Source: Ferrovum sp.
Lineage (GTDB): Bacteria; Pseudomonadota; Gammaproteobacteria; Burkholderiales; Ferrovaceae
Direction of reading: 5' to 3'
Length of the DNA: 10,576 bases
Assembly: GCA_027450105.1 (NCBI GenBank)
Contig: DAIDKJ010000037.1
Span: 1-10,576, forward strand
In this document: positions 1 through 7,376 of the stretch, piece by piece
Numbering within the stretch: position 1 is the stretch's first letter
Layout: each line of letters opens with the position of its first letter
The notes under the pieces: model-generated
The model's database searches: none
What the model saw: the letters and a program-made list of their open reading frames with translations, nothing else
What the model was told of the DNA's origin: nothing
Translations under genes and position numbers: made by a program

Positions 1-3000
1 ATCTCAAAGGAAAAACTCATCTCCCGCCTTAAGGAGATGCGGATGGAACGTATGGACTATGAGAACGAAAAGCGGTTCCTCTACCAGGTTGGGAGGAATA
101 ACGCAGTGGACCTGCTGCTGGTAGAAACCGTTTTTGACACACTCAATGCCAAGGCGGCCCTTTTTGCCATCGAGACTTTCTTCGAGCAACGCCAGATCCG
201 CTTGCCAGTCATGATTTCGGGCACGATTACCGATCAAAGTGGGCGCACCCTGAGTGGACAAACGACGGAAGCCTTCTGGAATTCCCTCAGTCATATCAAA
301 CCATTTTCCATTGGGTTGAACTGTGCTTTGGGGGCTGCACTCATGCGCCCATATATCGCCGAGTTGTCTCGAGTGGCAGACACCTACGTCAGTGCTCACC
401 CCAACGCCGGCCTGCCCAATCCTCTGGCCGAATCCGGTTATGATGAAAGCCCTGCAGATACGGCGGCGATGCTCAAGGAATTTGCCCAGGCAGGATTGAT
501 CAATATCGTGGGTGGCTGCTGTGGCACTACGCCCGCGCATATCCGCGCTATCGCCCAGGCCGTCCGGGGAATTGCGCCGCGCAAGATTCCCAGGATTCCA
601 CCCATGACCCGTTTGGCAGGACTGGAGCCCTTCAATATTGGAGACGATTCCCTTTTCGTCAATGTGGGAGAACGCACCAATGTGACTGGTTCTAAGGCTT
701 TTGCGCGTTTGATTTTGGCGGGGGATTACAATCAGGCGCTGACGGTGGCGCGCACGCAAGTGGAAAATGGCGCCCAGATCATCGATATCAACATGGATGA
801 AGCCATGCTGGATTCGAAGGCGGCCATGCAACGCTTTCTCAATCTGATGGCCTCCGAGCCGGATATCAGTCGGGTCCCCGTGATGATCGATTCTTCCGAC
901 TGGAACGTTCTGGAAGCCGGGCTCAAATGTGTTCAAGGCAAACCGATCGTCAATTCCATCAGCATGAAGGAGGGGGAAGCCGAGTTTTTGCGGCGTGCCA
1001 CCCTGTGCCGGCGGTACGGTGCAGCCATCATCGTCATGGCTTTCGATGAGCAGGGACAGGCGGATACCCGGGATCGCAAAGTGCACATCTGTACCCGATC
1101 CTACCATTTGCTGGTGGATCGATTGGGTTTTCCTCCGCAGGACATCATTTTTGATCCCAATATCTTTGCCGTAGCCACGGGGATCGAAGAGCACGACAAC
1201 TACGCAGTGGACTTCATCGAGGCCACCCGTATCATTCGACGCACTCTGCCCTATGCAAAAGTCAGCGGGGGTGTATCCAACGTCAGTTTTTCGTTTCGCG
1301 GCAACGATGCGGTCCGAGAGGCCGTCCATACGGTTTTTCTGTATCACGCTATCCAGGCCGGTTTGACCATGGGCATCGTCAATGCCGGACAATTGGGCGT
1401 GTATGCAGAGATTCCCAAGGATTTACTGGAGCATGTGGAAGACATCATTCTCAACCGTCGCCCCGATGCTGCCGAGCGCATGGTTGCCTTTGCCGCGAGT
1501 GTCAAGGGTGGAGTTGCACGGGCTTCCAGTGAAGACTTGTCCTGGCGCGCCGCCCCCGTGGGAGAGCGTCTTACTCATGCTCTGGTGAAGGGCATCTCCA
1601 CGTATATCGAAGAAGATACGGAAGAGGCACGCTTGCAGAGTGAACGTCCCATTCACGTCATCGAAGGTCCGCTCATGGCGGGGATGAACGTGGTGGGAGA
1701 CCTCTTTGGGGAAGGGAAAATGTTTTTGCCCCAAGTGGTGAAATCAGCGCGTGTCATGAAGCAGGCCGTTGCTCACTTGATTCCCTACATCGAAGCAGAA
1801 AAGTCTGCCACCTCACGACCCAAGGGCAAAATTCTGATTGCCACGGTCAAGGGGGATGTGCATGACATTGGTAAAAATATCGTGGCCGTGGTGTTGCAAT
1901 GTAATAATTTCGAAGTGGTCAATATGGGAGTGATGGTTCCCTGCGAACGCATTTTGCAGACCGCCAAAGAAGAAAACGTCGACATTATCGGGTTGTCCGG
2001 ACTGATTACGCCTTCCTTGGAAGAGATGGCACATGTGGCTCGAGAAATGCAGCGTGCAGGGTTGACGTTGCCTCTGATGATCGGTGGTGCGACCACCTCC
2101 CGTGTACATACGGCAGTAAAGATTGAACCGCATTATCAGGGACCTACGATCTATGTGCCGGATGCATCCCGTGCGGTGGGGGTCTGCACACAATTGCTCA
2201 GCGAGGATCTGAGCGCCAAATACGTGCAGGACTTGAAGGCTGACATGCAACGGGTCCGCGCCTTGCATGCCTCCAAACAGGGGGGGAATACGCTCCTGTC
2301 TCTGGAGGTGGCCCGTGAACGGGGTTTGCAGCTCGACTGGTCGGGTTACCATCCCCCGCGCCCCGCCTTTCTGGGCGTCAAGACGTTGCAAGATCTGGAT
2401 CTTGCGCAGCTGGTGCCTTATATCGATTGGACGCCGTTTTTCCAAACCTGGGAGCTGTCAGGCCGTTATCCTGCCATCTTGCAGGATGATCTGGTGGGTG
2501 AGGTAGCGCGCAATCTGTTTGCCGAAGCCCAGGAGATGTTGCACCGGATCGTGGCAGAGCATTGGCTGACGGGGCATGCGGTACTGGGTTTTTTTGCTGC
2601 GGCCAGCCTTCCTGACGGTGACGATGTAGCTCTGTATGCCGACGAATCACGCCAATCCATTCAGGCAGTGCTGCATTTTTTGCGTCAGCAGAATGACAAG
2701 CCGGCGGATCGCTCCAATCTGTGCCTGGCTGATTTTGTGGCGCCCCAAGCCACGGGCCTCGAGGATTACGTGGGTGCATTTGCCGTGACGACGGGTATTG
2801 GAATCGAAGAGCGACTGGCTGAATTCGAAGCCCGGCATGATGACTATAGTGCCATTCTGCTCAAGGCGCTGGCCGATCGCCTGGCCGAGGCCGCCGCCGA
2901 ATGGTTGCATGCGCAAGTGCGGCGGGACTATTGGGGTTATGCTGCGCAAGAAGCACTGAGCGTGGAAGAGTTGATTGCCGAGCGTTATCAGGGTATTCGG

Positions 3001-3288
3001 CCAGCGCCAGGCTATCCGGCCTGCCCTGACCATACCGAGAAGAAAACCTTGTTCGATTTGCTCCAGGCGCCACAGAGAGCACAAATCCATCTGACGGAAA
3101 GCTACGCCATGTGGCCTACCGCTGCTGTGAGTGGATTTTACTTCTCTCATCCGGCAAGTCGCTATTTTGCGGTGGGCAAACTGGGTCGTGATCAGGTGCA
3201 AGATTACGCTCGACGCAAGGGGCTTGGCCTGCAGGAAACGGAACGCTGGCTGGCCCCCAATCTTTCCTACGATCCCACAACGGGCTAA
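1..3288 (+). CDS. metH: Cobalamin-dependent methionine synthase MetH, 5' partial
   Basis: Cytosolic enzyme that moves a methyl group from methyl-tetrahydrofolate to homocysteine through cobalamin, making methionine. The frame is open at the left edge. About 1,095 codons are present; the E. coli protein has 1,227 residues, so about 140 lie outside if it is full length. Counting codons from base 1: the zinc-binding Cys of the homocysteine domain are C108 (GLNCALG) and C173-C174 (GGCCGTT). The pterin domain starts near codon 215 (NVGERTNVTG). The cap helices are near 540-600. The cobalamin domain has D619-x-H621-x-x-G with S672. The AdoMet reactivation domain has D809 (YIDWTPFF) and R1000 in RPAPGYPACPDH. 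All four modules from codon 38 on are intact. Codons 1-37 do not resemble the corresponding barrel segment of known MetH (see findings). The gene ends 34 bp before mpl. Identity is certain; the state of the 5' end is not. Confidence 0.95.
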   Translation: MSKEKLISRLKEMRMERMDYENEKRFLYQVGRNNAVDLLLVETVFDTLNAKAALFAIETFFEQRQIRLPVMISGTITDQSGRTLSGQTTEAFWNSLSHIKPFSIGLNCALGAALMRPYIAELSRVADTYVSAHPNAGLPNPLAESGYDESPADTAAMLKEFAQAGLINIVGGCCGTTPAHIRAIAQAVRGIAPRKIPRIPPMTRLAGLEPFNIGDDSLFVNVGERTNVTGSKAFARLILAGDYNQALTVARTQVENGAQIIDINMDEAMLDSKAAMQRFLNLMASEPDISRVPVMIDSSDWNVLEAGLKCVQGKPIVNSISMKEGEAEFLRRATLCRRYGAAIIVMAFDEQGQADTRDRKVHICTRSYHLLVDRLGFPPQDIIFDPNIFAVATGIEEHDNYAVDFIEATRIIRRTLPYAKVSGGVSNVSFSFRGNDAVREAVHTVFLYHAIQAGLTMGIVNAGQLGVYAEIPKDLLEHVEDIILNRRPDAAERMVAFAASVKGGVARASSEDLSWRAAPVGERLTHALVKGISTYIEEDTEEARLQSERPIHVIEGPLMAGMNVVGDLFGEGKMFLPQVVKSARVMKQAVAHLIPYIEAEKSATSRPKGKILIATVKGDVHDIGKNIVAVVLQCNNFEVVNMGVMVPCERILQTAKEENVDIIGLSGLITPSLEEMAHVAREMQRAGLTLPLMIGGATTSRVHTAVKIEPHYQGPTIYVPDASRAVGVCTQLLSEDLSAKYVQDLKADMQRVRALHASKQGGNTLLSLEVARERGLQLDWSGYHPPRPAFLGVKTLQDLDLAQLVPYIDWTPFFQTWELSGRYPAILQDDLVGEVARNLFAEAQEMLHRIVAEHWLTGHAVLGFFAAASLPDGDDVALYADESRQSIQAVLHFLRQQNDKPADRSNLCLADFVAPQATGLEDYVGAFAVTTGIGIEERLAEFEARHDDYSAILLKALADRLAEAAAEWLHAQVRRDYWGYAAQEALSVEELIAERYQGIRPAPGYPACPDHTEKKTLFDLLQAPQRAQIHLTESYAMWPTAAVSGFYFSHPASRYFAVGKLGRDQVQDYARRKGLGLQETERWLAPNLSYDPTTG
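31..36 (+). promoter_or_regulatory. Possible internal ribosome-binding site inside metH
   Basis: AAGGAG lies six bases before an in-frame ATG at 43, the spacing expected of a strong Shine-Dalgarno site. If used, it would give a 1,081-residue protein lacking about the first 150-180 residues of MetH. It may be chance, because AAG GAG also encodes Lys-Glu in the open frame. It matters only because the residues around it do not look like MetH. Confidence 0.3.
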
Positions 3289-3322
3289 CGCGCGTTACGC
3301 CTGTTTTTGATACGGTTTGCTC

Positions 3323-4714
3323 ATGCATATTCACATTCTTGGTATCTGTGGCACCTTCATGGGCGGCGTTGCAGCCTTGGCCCAAGCAGCCGGTCATCGC
3401 GTGACCGGCTGTGATGCCCAGGTCTATCCCCCCATGAGCACTCAACTGGAACAACAGGGAATCCAGTTGATCGAGGGGTATGGTGCGGATCAACTGGCGC
3501 TGCAACCAGACTTGTTTGTCATTGGAAATGTGATCTCCCGAGGGAATGTCCTGATGGAGGCCATTCTGGATCAGGCGCTGCCCTATGTTTCCGGCCCTCA
3601 GTGGCTCGCCGAAAACATTCTTTGTCATTGCCGTGTTCTGGCAGTGGCGGGAACTCACGGTAAAACCACGACCTCCGCACTGGTTACCTGGATGTTGGAG
3701 CAAGGGGGAGTTGCGCCAGGCTTTCTCATCGGCGGAGTCCCTAGCAATTTCGGTTGCTCTGCGCGCTTGCCAAAGGATTGGAACCCCCTCAGGCAGAATT
3801 TGCAGGATAAGCCATGGTTTGTGATCGAGGCAGACGAATACGATACGGCTTTTTTCGATAAGCGCTCCAAGTTTGTTCATTATCGACCACGGGTGGCGAT
3901 CCTCAATAATCTGGAATACGACCATGCCGATATTTTTCCTGATGTGCAGGCCATCCAGGTTCAATTTCATCATCTGATTCGCATGCTCCCTGCACAGGGG
4001 TTGGTGGTGGTGAATGGGCGGGATGAGCGGCTCGCTTTGACACTACAGTGGGGTTGCTGGACACCTGTGGAGTATTTTGGAGCCTCCGGGTCGTGGCAAT
4101 TGCAAGGATTACAGAACAATGGTCTGGCGCTTAGCTGTGAAGGACAGGTTCTGGCCACTGTACCCGCCTGGGCGCTTCTGGGTGAGCATAATCGTCTCAA
4201 TGCCTTGGCAGCCTTGATGGCCATTCGGTTCCTGGGCATGGATCCGGCCGAGGCGCTCCACAGTCTGGTTTCTTTCAAAGGAGTGCGGCGGCGCATGGAA
4301 GTTTTGGGCACGGTGCGCGGCGTGACTGTCCTGGATGATTTTGCGCACCACCCCACCGCCATTCAGACCACTGTGGCAGGTCTCAAGCAAACGCTCGCAC
4401 CGGGACAGCGGATTCTGGCGGTCATCGAACCGCGTTCCAATACCATGAAACAAGGGGTATGGGCTGCAGCGCTGGCGCCCAGTCTGGAACAGGCGGACCT
4501 TGTGTTTTGTTACTCGGCGCAATTGGGATGGGATGTGGATGGAGCGCTGGGCAGCCTTGGTGAGCGAGCGCTTACTTTTCAGAATATTGATGACCTGATT
4601 AAAGCTGTCGCTGTGCGGGCGAAGTGGGGTGATCAGGTATTGGTGATGAGTAATGGGGGCTTTGGAGGCCTGCATGTGCGACTATTGGAGCAACTGGCCT
4701 TGGAGAATGCTTGA
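3323..4714 (+). CDS. mpl: UDP-N-acetylmuramate:L-alanyl-gamma-D-glutamyl-meso-diaminopimelate ligase
   Basis: Cytosolic ligase of murein recycling. It joins the tripeptide L-Ala-gamma-D-Glu-meso-DAP, recovered from old cell wall, to UDP-MurNAc using ATP, so the product re-enters peptidoglycan synthesis. The 463 residues compare with 457 in E. coli, and the start IHILGICGTFMGG matches the family. I therefore chose ATG 3323 over the TTG two codons earlier, although no clear Shine-Dalgarno sequence precedes it. The Mur-ligase N-terminal fold is about 1-100. The ATP loop is G110-THGKTT, followed by EADEYD and the FFDKRSKFVHY block typical of Mpl. LGEHN and DDFAHHPTAI mark the central-to-C-terminal boundary, and EPRSNTMK and VMSNGGFGG lie in the C-terminal domain. 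A roughly 10-residue insertion relative to E. coli lies just before EADEYD. It sits between metH and the RNB gene and overlaps the latter by one base. Presence of Mpl implies a diaminopimelate-type Gram-negative wall. Confidence 0.96.
   Translation: MHIHILGICGTFMGGVAALAQAAGHRVTGCDAQVYPPMSTQLEQQGIQLIEGYGADQLALQPDLFVIGNVISRGNVLMEAILDQALPYVSGPQWLAENILCHCRVLAVAGTHGKTTTSALVTWMLEQGGVAPGFLIGGVPSNFGCSARLPKDWNPLRQNLQDKPWFVIEADEYDTAFFDKRSKFVHYRPRVAILNNLEYDHADIFPDVQAIQVQFHHLIRMLPAQGLVVVNGRDERLALTLQWGCWTPVEYFGASGSWQLQGLQNNGLALSCEGQVLATVPAWALLGEHNRLNALAALMAIRFLGMDPAEALHSLVSFKGVRRRMEVLGTVRGVTVLDDFAHHPTAIQTTVAGLKQTLAPGQRILAVIEPRSNTMKQGVWAAALAPSLEQADLVFCYSAQLGWDVDGALGSLGERALTFQNIDDLIKAVAVRAKWGDQVLVMSNGGFGGLHVRLLEQLALENA
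4702..4705 (+). promoter_or_regulatory. Ribosome-binding site of the RNB nuclease gene
   Basis: GGAG lies inside the last codons of mpl, eight bases before ATG 4714. Together with the TGATG stop/start overlap it decides the start and indicates translational coupling to mpl. Confidence 0.6.
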
Positions 4715-6543
4715 TGTATGTGTTGTATGAAGAAGGCGGGGAATTAAAGACGGGATCTGTGCTGAGTGCTAGCGACGCAACCCTGCAAGTGGAAAACTCG
4801 CAAGGTAAGCGCAGCAAAATCAAGAGTGCGTCCGTGTTGATCCGCTTTGCTACTCCCGTTCCCACTGTATTCATGCAGCAGGCCCAGGCACTGTCCCAGG
4901 AGATCGATGTGGAACTGCTCTGGACGACCTGTACCCCCGACACAGAAGTAGGCTTTGAGAGCTTGGCGCAAACCTATATGGGAGCACAGGCAGGGCCAGT
5001 GGACCAGGCAGCCATTCTGTTCTGTCTTCATGAGGCGCCTTTGTATTTTTACCGCAAGGGAAAAGGGCACTTTCGCCCGGCCAGTGAAGCCAATCTGAAG
5101 GCGGCGTTGATCGGTCTGGAACGAAAACGGCAACAGGAAATCCAGAAGGAAGAGGCACTCGTTGCCCTGCGTCAGGGGATTTTCCCCGACTGGATGCGCG
5201 CCACATTGCCCGGGTTGATCTATGCGCCGGACAAGAATTCACTGGCCTTCAAGACCCTGGATGCTGCGGCCGCCACGTTGCACTGTTCTACGGCACAGGT
5301 ACTGGAATTTTGCGGCGTATTGCGGGGCCCTCGTGACTGGCATGAGGGTCGGTTTCAATATGAATACTTTGGACCTTGGCCGGAACAGACCCATTTTCCG
5401 CTTCTGGACCAAAGTGCTCTGCTGCCACTGGCTGCCGATCCGGTATTCAGTATCGATGATGCCTCTACCACAGAAATCGATGATGCCTTTAGCGTGTCCG
5501 AAGTCGATTCGGAGCATTGGTTAGTGGGTATTCACATTGCCGCACCTGCTTTAGGCATAAGCCCCGGATCCCCTTTGGATGAAGGATTACAGACTCGGCT
5601 CTCCACCGTCTACATGCCGGGGCACAAGATTCCCATGCTGCCGGATCACGTCATCGAAACGTTCACCTTGCAGCAAGGAACGGTGGTTCCTGCCTTGTCG
5701 CTGCTCATGACAGTGCGTAAGTCGGACCATGTCATCGTGCAGCGGAATACTTGTCTGCAAAGAGTACAGGTGCAGCAAAATTTGCGATCACATGAAGTGG
5801 AATCCTGGTTTGAACCCCTGTCCGAAGCGCACTTGGTTTCTCAACCGTATGCCCAGGCCCTGCAAGTGCTGTGGCAATTGGCTCAGAAGATGGCCTTGCA
5901 GCGCGGGGTTGGGGAGCGCCCTGCCCCCCAGTATCAGGACTTCACGTTTCATATCGAGTCCGACCGTGTTCAGATCACGCCGCGCCCACGAGGTTCACCG
6001 CTGGACACCCTGGTGGCAGAAATGATGATCGAGGCCAATACCTATTGGGGGTACTGTTTGGCGCAAGCGCAATGGCCGGCCCTGTTTCGAACTCAAAGCA
6101 ACGGCAAAACCAGCATGAGCGTTCGGCCAGGAGCGCACCAGGGCCTGGGTGTGTCGCAATATGCCTGGTCTACGTCGCCGCTGCGGAGGTACGTGGATTT
6201 GATCAACCAATGGCAGCTCATCCGGTTAATCCGGCAGGCGCCTCCGGTTTTTGACCAGGAGGCTCCCTTGTTGGATATCGCGCGGCATTTCGAACTGGCT
6301 TATGATGCCTACAATGAATTTCAGCGCCAAATGGAACGCTACTGGTGCTTGCGCTGGATCGAGCAGGAAGCCCTGCAGGAAACCACGGCAACCCTGATGC
6401 GCGAAGGTGTGGGACGTCTTGACGGTCTGCCTTTGGTGCTCAAGGTCATGGGGGCAACGGCCTTGCCGTCCGGATCGCAGGTGAGCGTTTCTTTGGGACA
6501 TCCCAATTTGTGGGATTTGAGTGTACCCTGTCATCTCAAATGA
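4714..6543 (+). CDS. RNB-domain (RNase II family) exoribonuclease
   Basis: Probable 3'-to-5' hydrolytic exoribonuclease acting on single-stranded RNA in the cytosol. It has 609 residues (E. coli RNase II 644, RNase R 813). Residues 1-45 look like a small beta-rich domain and about 55-200 are mainly helical and charged. The RNB catalytic domain runs from about 240 to 510. Its acidic cluster is D248-D249-ASTT-E254-I-D256-D257, aligned with D201, D207, D209 and D210 of RNase II, so D207 is replaced by Glu. Further family marks are TVYMPGHKIPMLP, the helix with MIEANTYWG, and SPLRRY (R491, R492) near the RNA-binding end of the active site. The tail after about 530 is short, with no clear full S1 domain. 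The TTG one codon upstream is less likely than ATG 4714, which overlaps the mpl stop. It could equally be named RNase II or VacB-like; the family is sure, the substrate is not. Confidence 0.9.
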   Translation: MYVLYEEGGELKTGSVLSASDATLQVENSQGKRSKIKSASVLIRFATPVPTVFMQQAQALSQEIDVELLWTTCTPDTEVGFESLAQTYMGAQAGPVDQAAILFCLHEAPLYFYRKGKGHFRPASEANLKAALIGLERKRQQEIQKEEALVALRQGIFPDWMRATLPGLIYAPDKNSLAFKTLDAAAATLHCSTAQVLEFCGVLRGPRDWHEGRFQYEYFGPWPEQTHFPLLDQSALLPLAADPVFSIDDASTTEIDDAFSVSEVDSEHWLVGIHIAAPALGISPGSPLDEGLQTRLSTVYMPGHKIPMLPDHVIETFTLQQGTVVPALSLLMTVRKSDHVIVQRNTCLQRVQVQQNLRSHEVESWFEPLSEAHLVSQPYAQALQVLWQLAQKMALQRGVGERPAPQYQDFTFHIESDRVQITPRPRGSPLDTLVAEMMIEANTYWGYCLAQAQWPALFRTQSNGKTSMSVRPGAHQGLGVSQYAWSTSPLRRYVDLINQWQLIRLIRQAPPVFDQEAPLLDIARHFELAYDAYNEFQRQMERYWCLRWIEQEALQETTATLMREGVGRLDGLPLVLKVMGATALPSGSQVSVSLGHPNLWDLSVPCHLK

Positions 6544-7376
6544 TCTCATCGGCTCGGCGTTGGTACGGTGCGTTGTTCCTGTCCACCTTGGTCCATGGTT
6601 TTTTTCTATCAGGACTTTCGCGGTGGTGGCCGGAGGATTCCTCTATGGAACGTCATATTCCTCCGGTACTCGAGGTGAATATTGACCGGGAATCGACCCC
6701 GAGCACAGCGCAAGCCCTGCCCTCTTCTGCCGACCGCCCGACGAACCAAATGCCCCCTTCTGGAGCGCCCACCCTTCAGCCGTATACCAGTCCTGAATTC
6801 ATGCATGGAGCCCAAACAGCAGCGAACCAATCAAGTCCACAGGCATTATCCAGAGAAGAGCCTACTCCCTCCGCAAAGGAAACCCGTCATTCAGCGGTCA
6901 AAGCCTTGGTACAGGACGAGGATCAGGACCAGAGCCAGGGCCAGGACCAGAGCCAGGACATCCTGGGACGTAGTCTGCTGATGGCTCGGGCTCAGGTGGT
7001 AGATCCTTTTGCCGGAAAACGGGTGCAGGCGCTTTCCGTACAGACGCATGATCTGATTTTTGGGCCGTATGCAGAAGCCTGGCGCCAGAAAGTGGAACAA
7101 GTGGGGGCCTTGAATTATCCAGCCCCCGACCATGGGCACGAACTGCAGGGGGATGTACGCCTGACCGTCATCCTCTATCCGGATGGCTCCATTGCCAGAC
7201 TAGAAGTGCGGCAAAGTTCCGGAATCGAGGCTTTGGATACTGCTGCCCAGCACATCGTGCAGATGGCATCCCCGTTTCTGCCCTTTACCAAAGCCATGCG
7301 GGAGCGCGCAGACCTTGTCACCCTGACGCGAACGTTTCACTTTATCCGGGCGGGAGAGACGCTGGAGATGCACTGA
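6540..7376 (+). CDS. TonB-family energy transducer protein
   Basis: Inner-membrane protein anchored by one N-terminal helix, with a periplasmic linker and a C-terminal TonB domain. Such proteins carry proton-motive energy from ExbB/ExbD to outer-membrane receptors. It has 278 residues. The membrane segment is about 8-27 and contains S15-x-x-x-H19-G, matching the Ser16/His20 motif by which E. coli TonB engages ExbB. The linker (about 30-170) is rich in Pro, Ser and Gln and holds a Gln-Asp/Ser/Gly repeat at 125-140. The TonB C-terminal fold is about 175-270: EAWRQKVEQVGALNYP, then GDVRLTVILYPDGS, SSGIEALDTAA and a final TRTFHF strand. ATG 6540 overlaps the RNB stop as ATGA; a GTG at 6510 is possible but less likely. 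No clear Shine-Dalgarno sequence is visible, so translation probably depends on coupling. No exbB, exbD or receptor gene lies nearby, so its partner is unknown. Confidence 0.85.
   Translation: MISSARRWYGALFLSTLVHGFFLSGLSRWWPEDSSMERHIPPVLEVNIDRESTPSTAQALPSSADRPTNQMPPSGAPTLQPYTSPEFMHGAQTAANQSSPQALSREEPTPSAKETRHSAVKALVQDEDQDQSQGQDQSQDILGRSLLMARAQVVDPFAGKRVQALSVQTHDLIFGPYAEAWRQKVEQVGALNYPAPDHGHELQGDVRLTVILYPDGSIARLEVRQSSGIEALDTAAQHIVQMASPFLPFTKAMRERADLVTLTRTFHFIRAGETLEMH
6912..6959 (+). repeat. Hexanucleotide/18-bp tandem repeat coding Gln-Asp/Ser/Gly
   Basis: Within the TonB-like linker, hexamers of the form CAG-(G/A)(A/G)C repeat: CAGGAC, then GAGGAT, then CAGGAC, CAGAGC, CAGGGC, CAGGAC, CAGAGC, CAGGAC. 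Bases 6924-6941 and 6942-6959 are 18-bp copies that differ at one base. The product is an alternating Gln-Asp/Ser/Gly stretch in the periplasmic linker. All units keep the frame, so changes in unit number would alter linker length without breaking the gene. Confidence 0.8.
7342..7376. other. Convergent overlap of tonB-like and prlC coding ends
   Basis: The prlC stop (complement of TTA at 7342-7344) lies inside the tonB-like gene, whose stop is TGA at 7374-7376. Both C-termini are therefore encoded on opposite strands of the same 35 bp. I see no hairpin followed by a T-run on either strand here, so transcription in each direction probably reads into the opposing gene. Confidence 0.85.

Noticed and set aside
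4..1392. Long minus-strand open frame (462 codons) opposite metH
   Set aside because: It lies entirely over a strongly conserved metH region, has no recognisable motif, and has the composition expected of an antisense shadow of a GC-biased gene.
3286..3297. Perfect 12-bp palindrome TAACGCGCGTTA over the metH stop codon, followed by five T at 3304-3308, as a terminator or operator
   Set aside because: A palindrome of this length is expected a few times by chance in 10 kb. Folding leaves only a four-pair TAAC/GTTA stem, and the T-run is short and offset, so a terminator is not convincing.
3307..3331. TTGATA and CATATT as a promoter in front of mpl
   Set aside because: The spacing is only 13 bases and the -10-like part lies inside the coding region, after the start codon.
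6510..6539. GTG start ten codons upstream for the TonB-like protein
   Set aside because: The ATGA overlap at 6540 gives a normal short positive N-terminus before the membrane helix, as in TonB; the extension adds no known feature.
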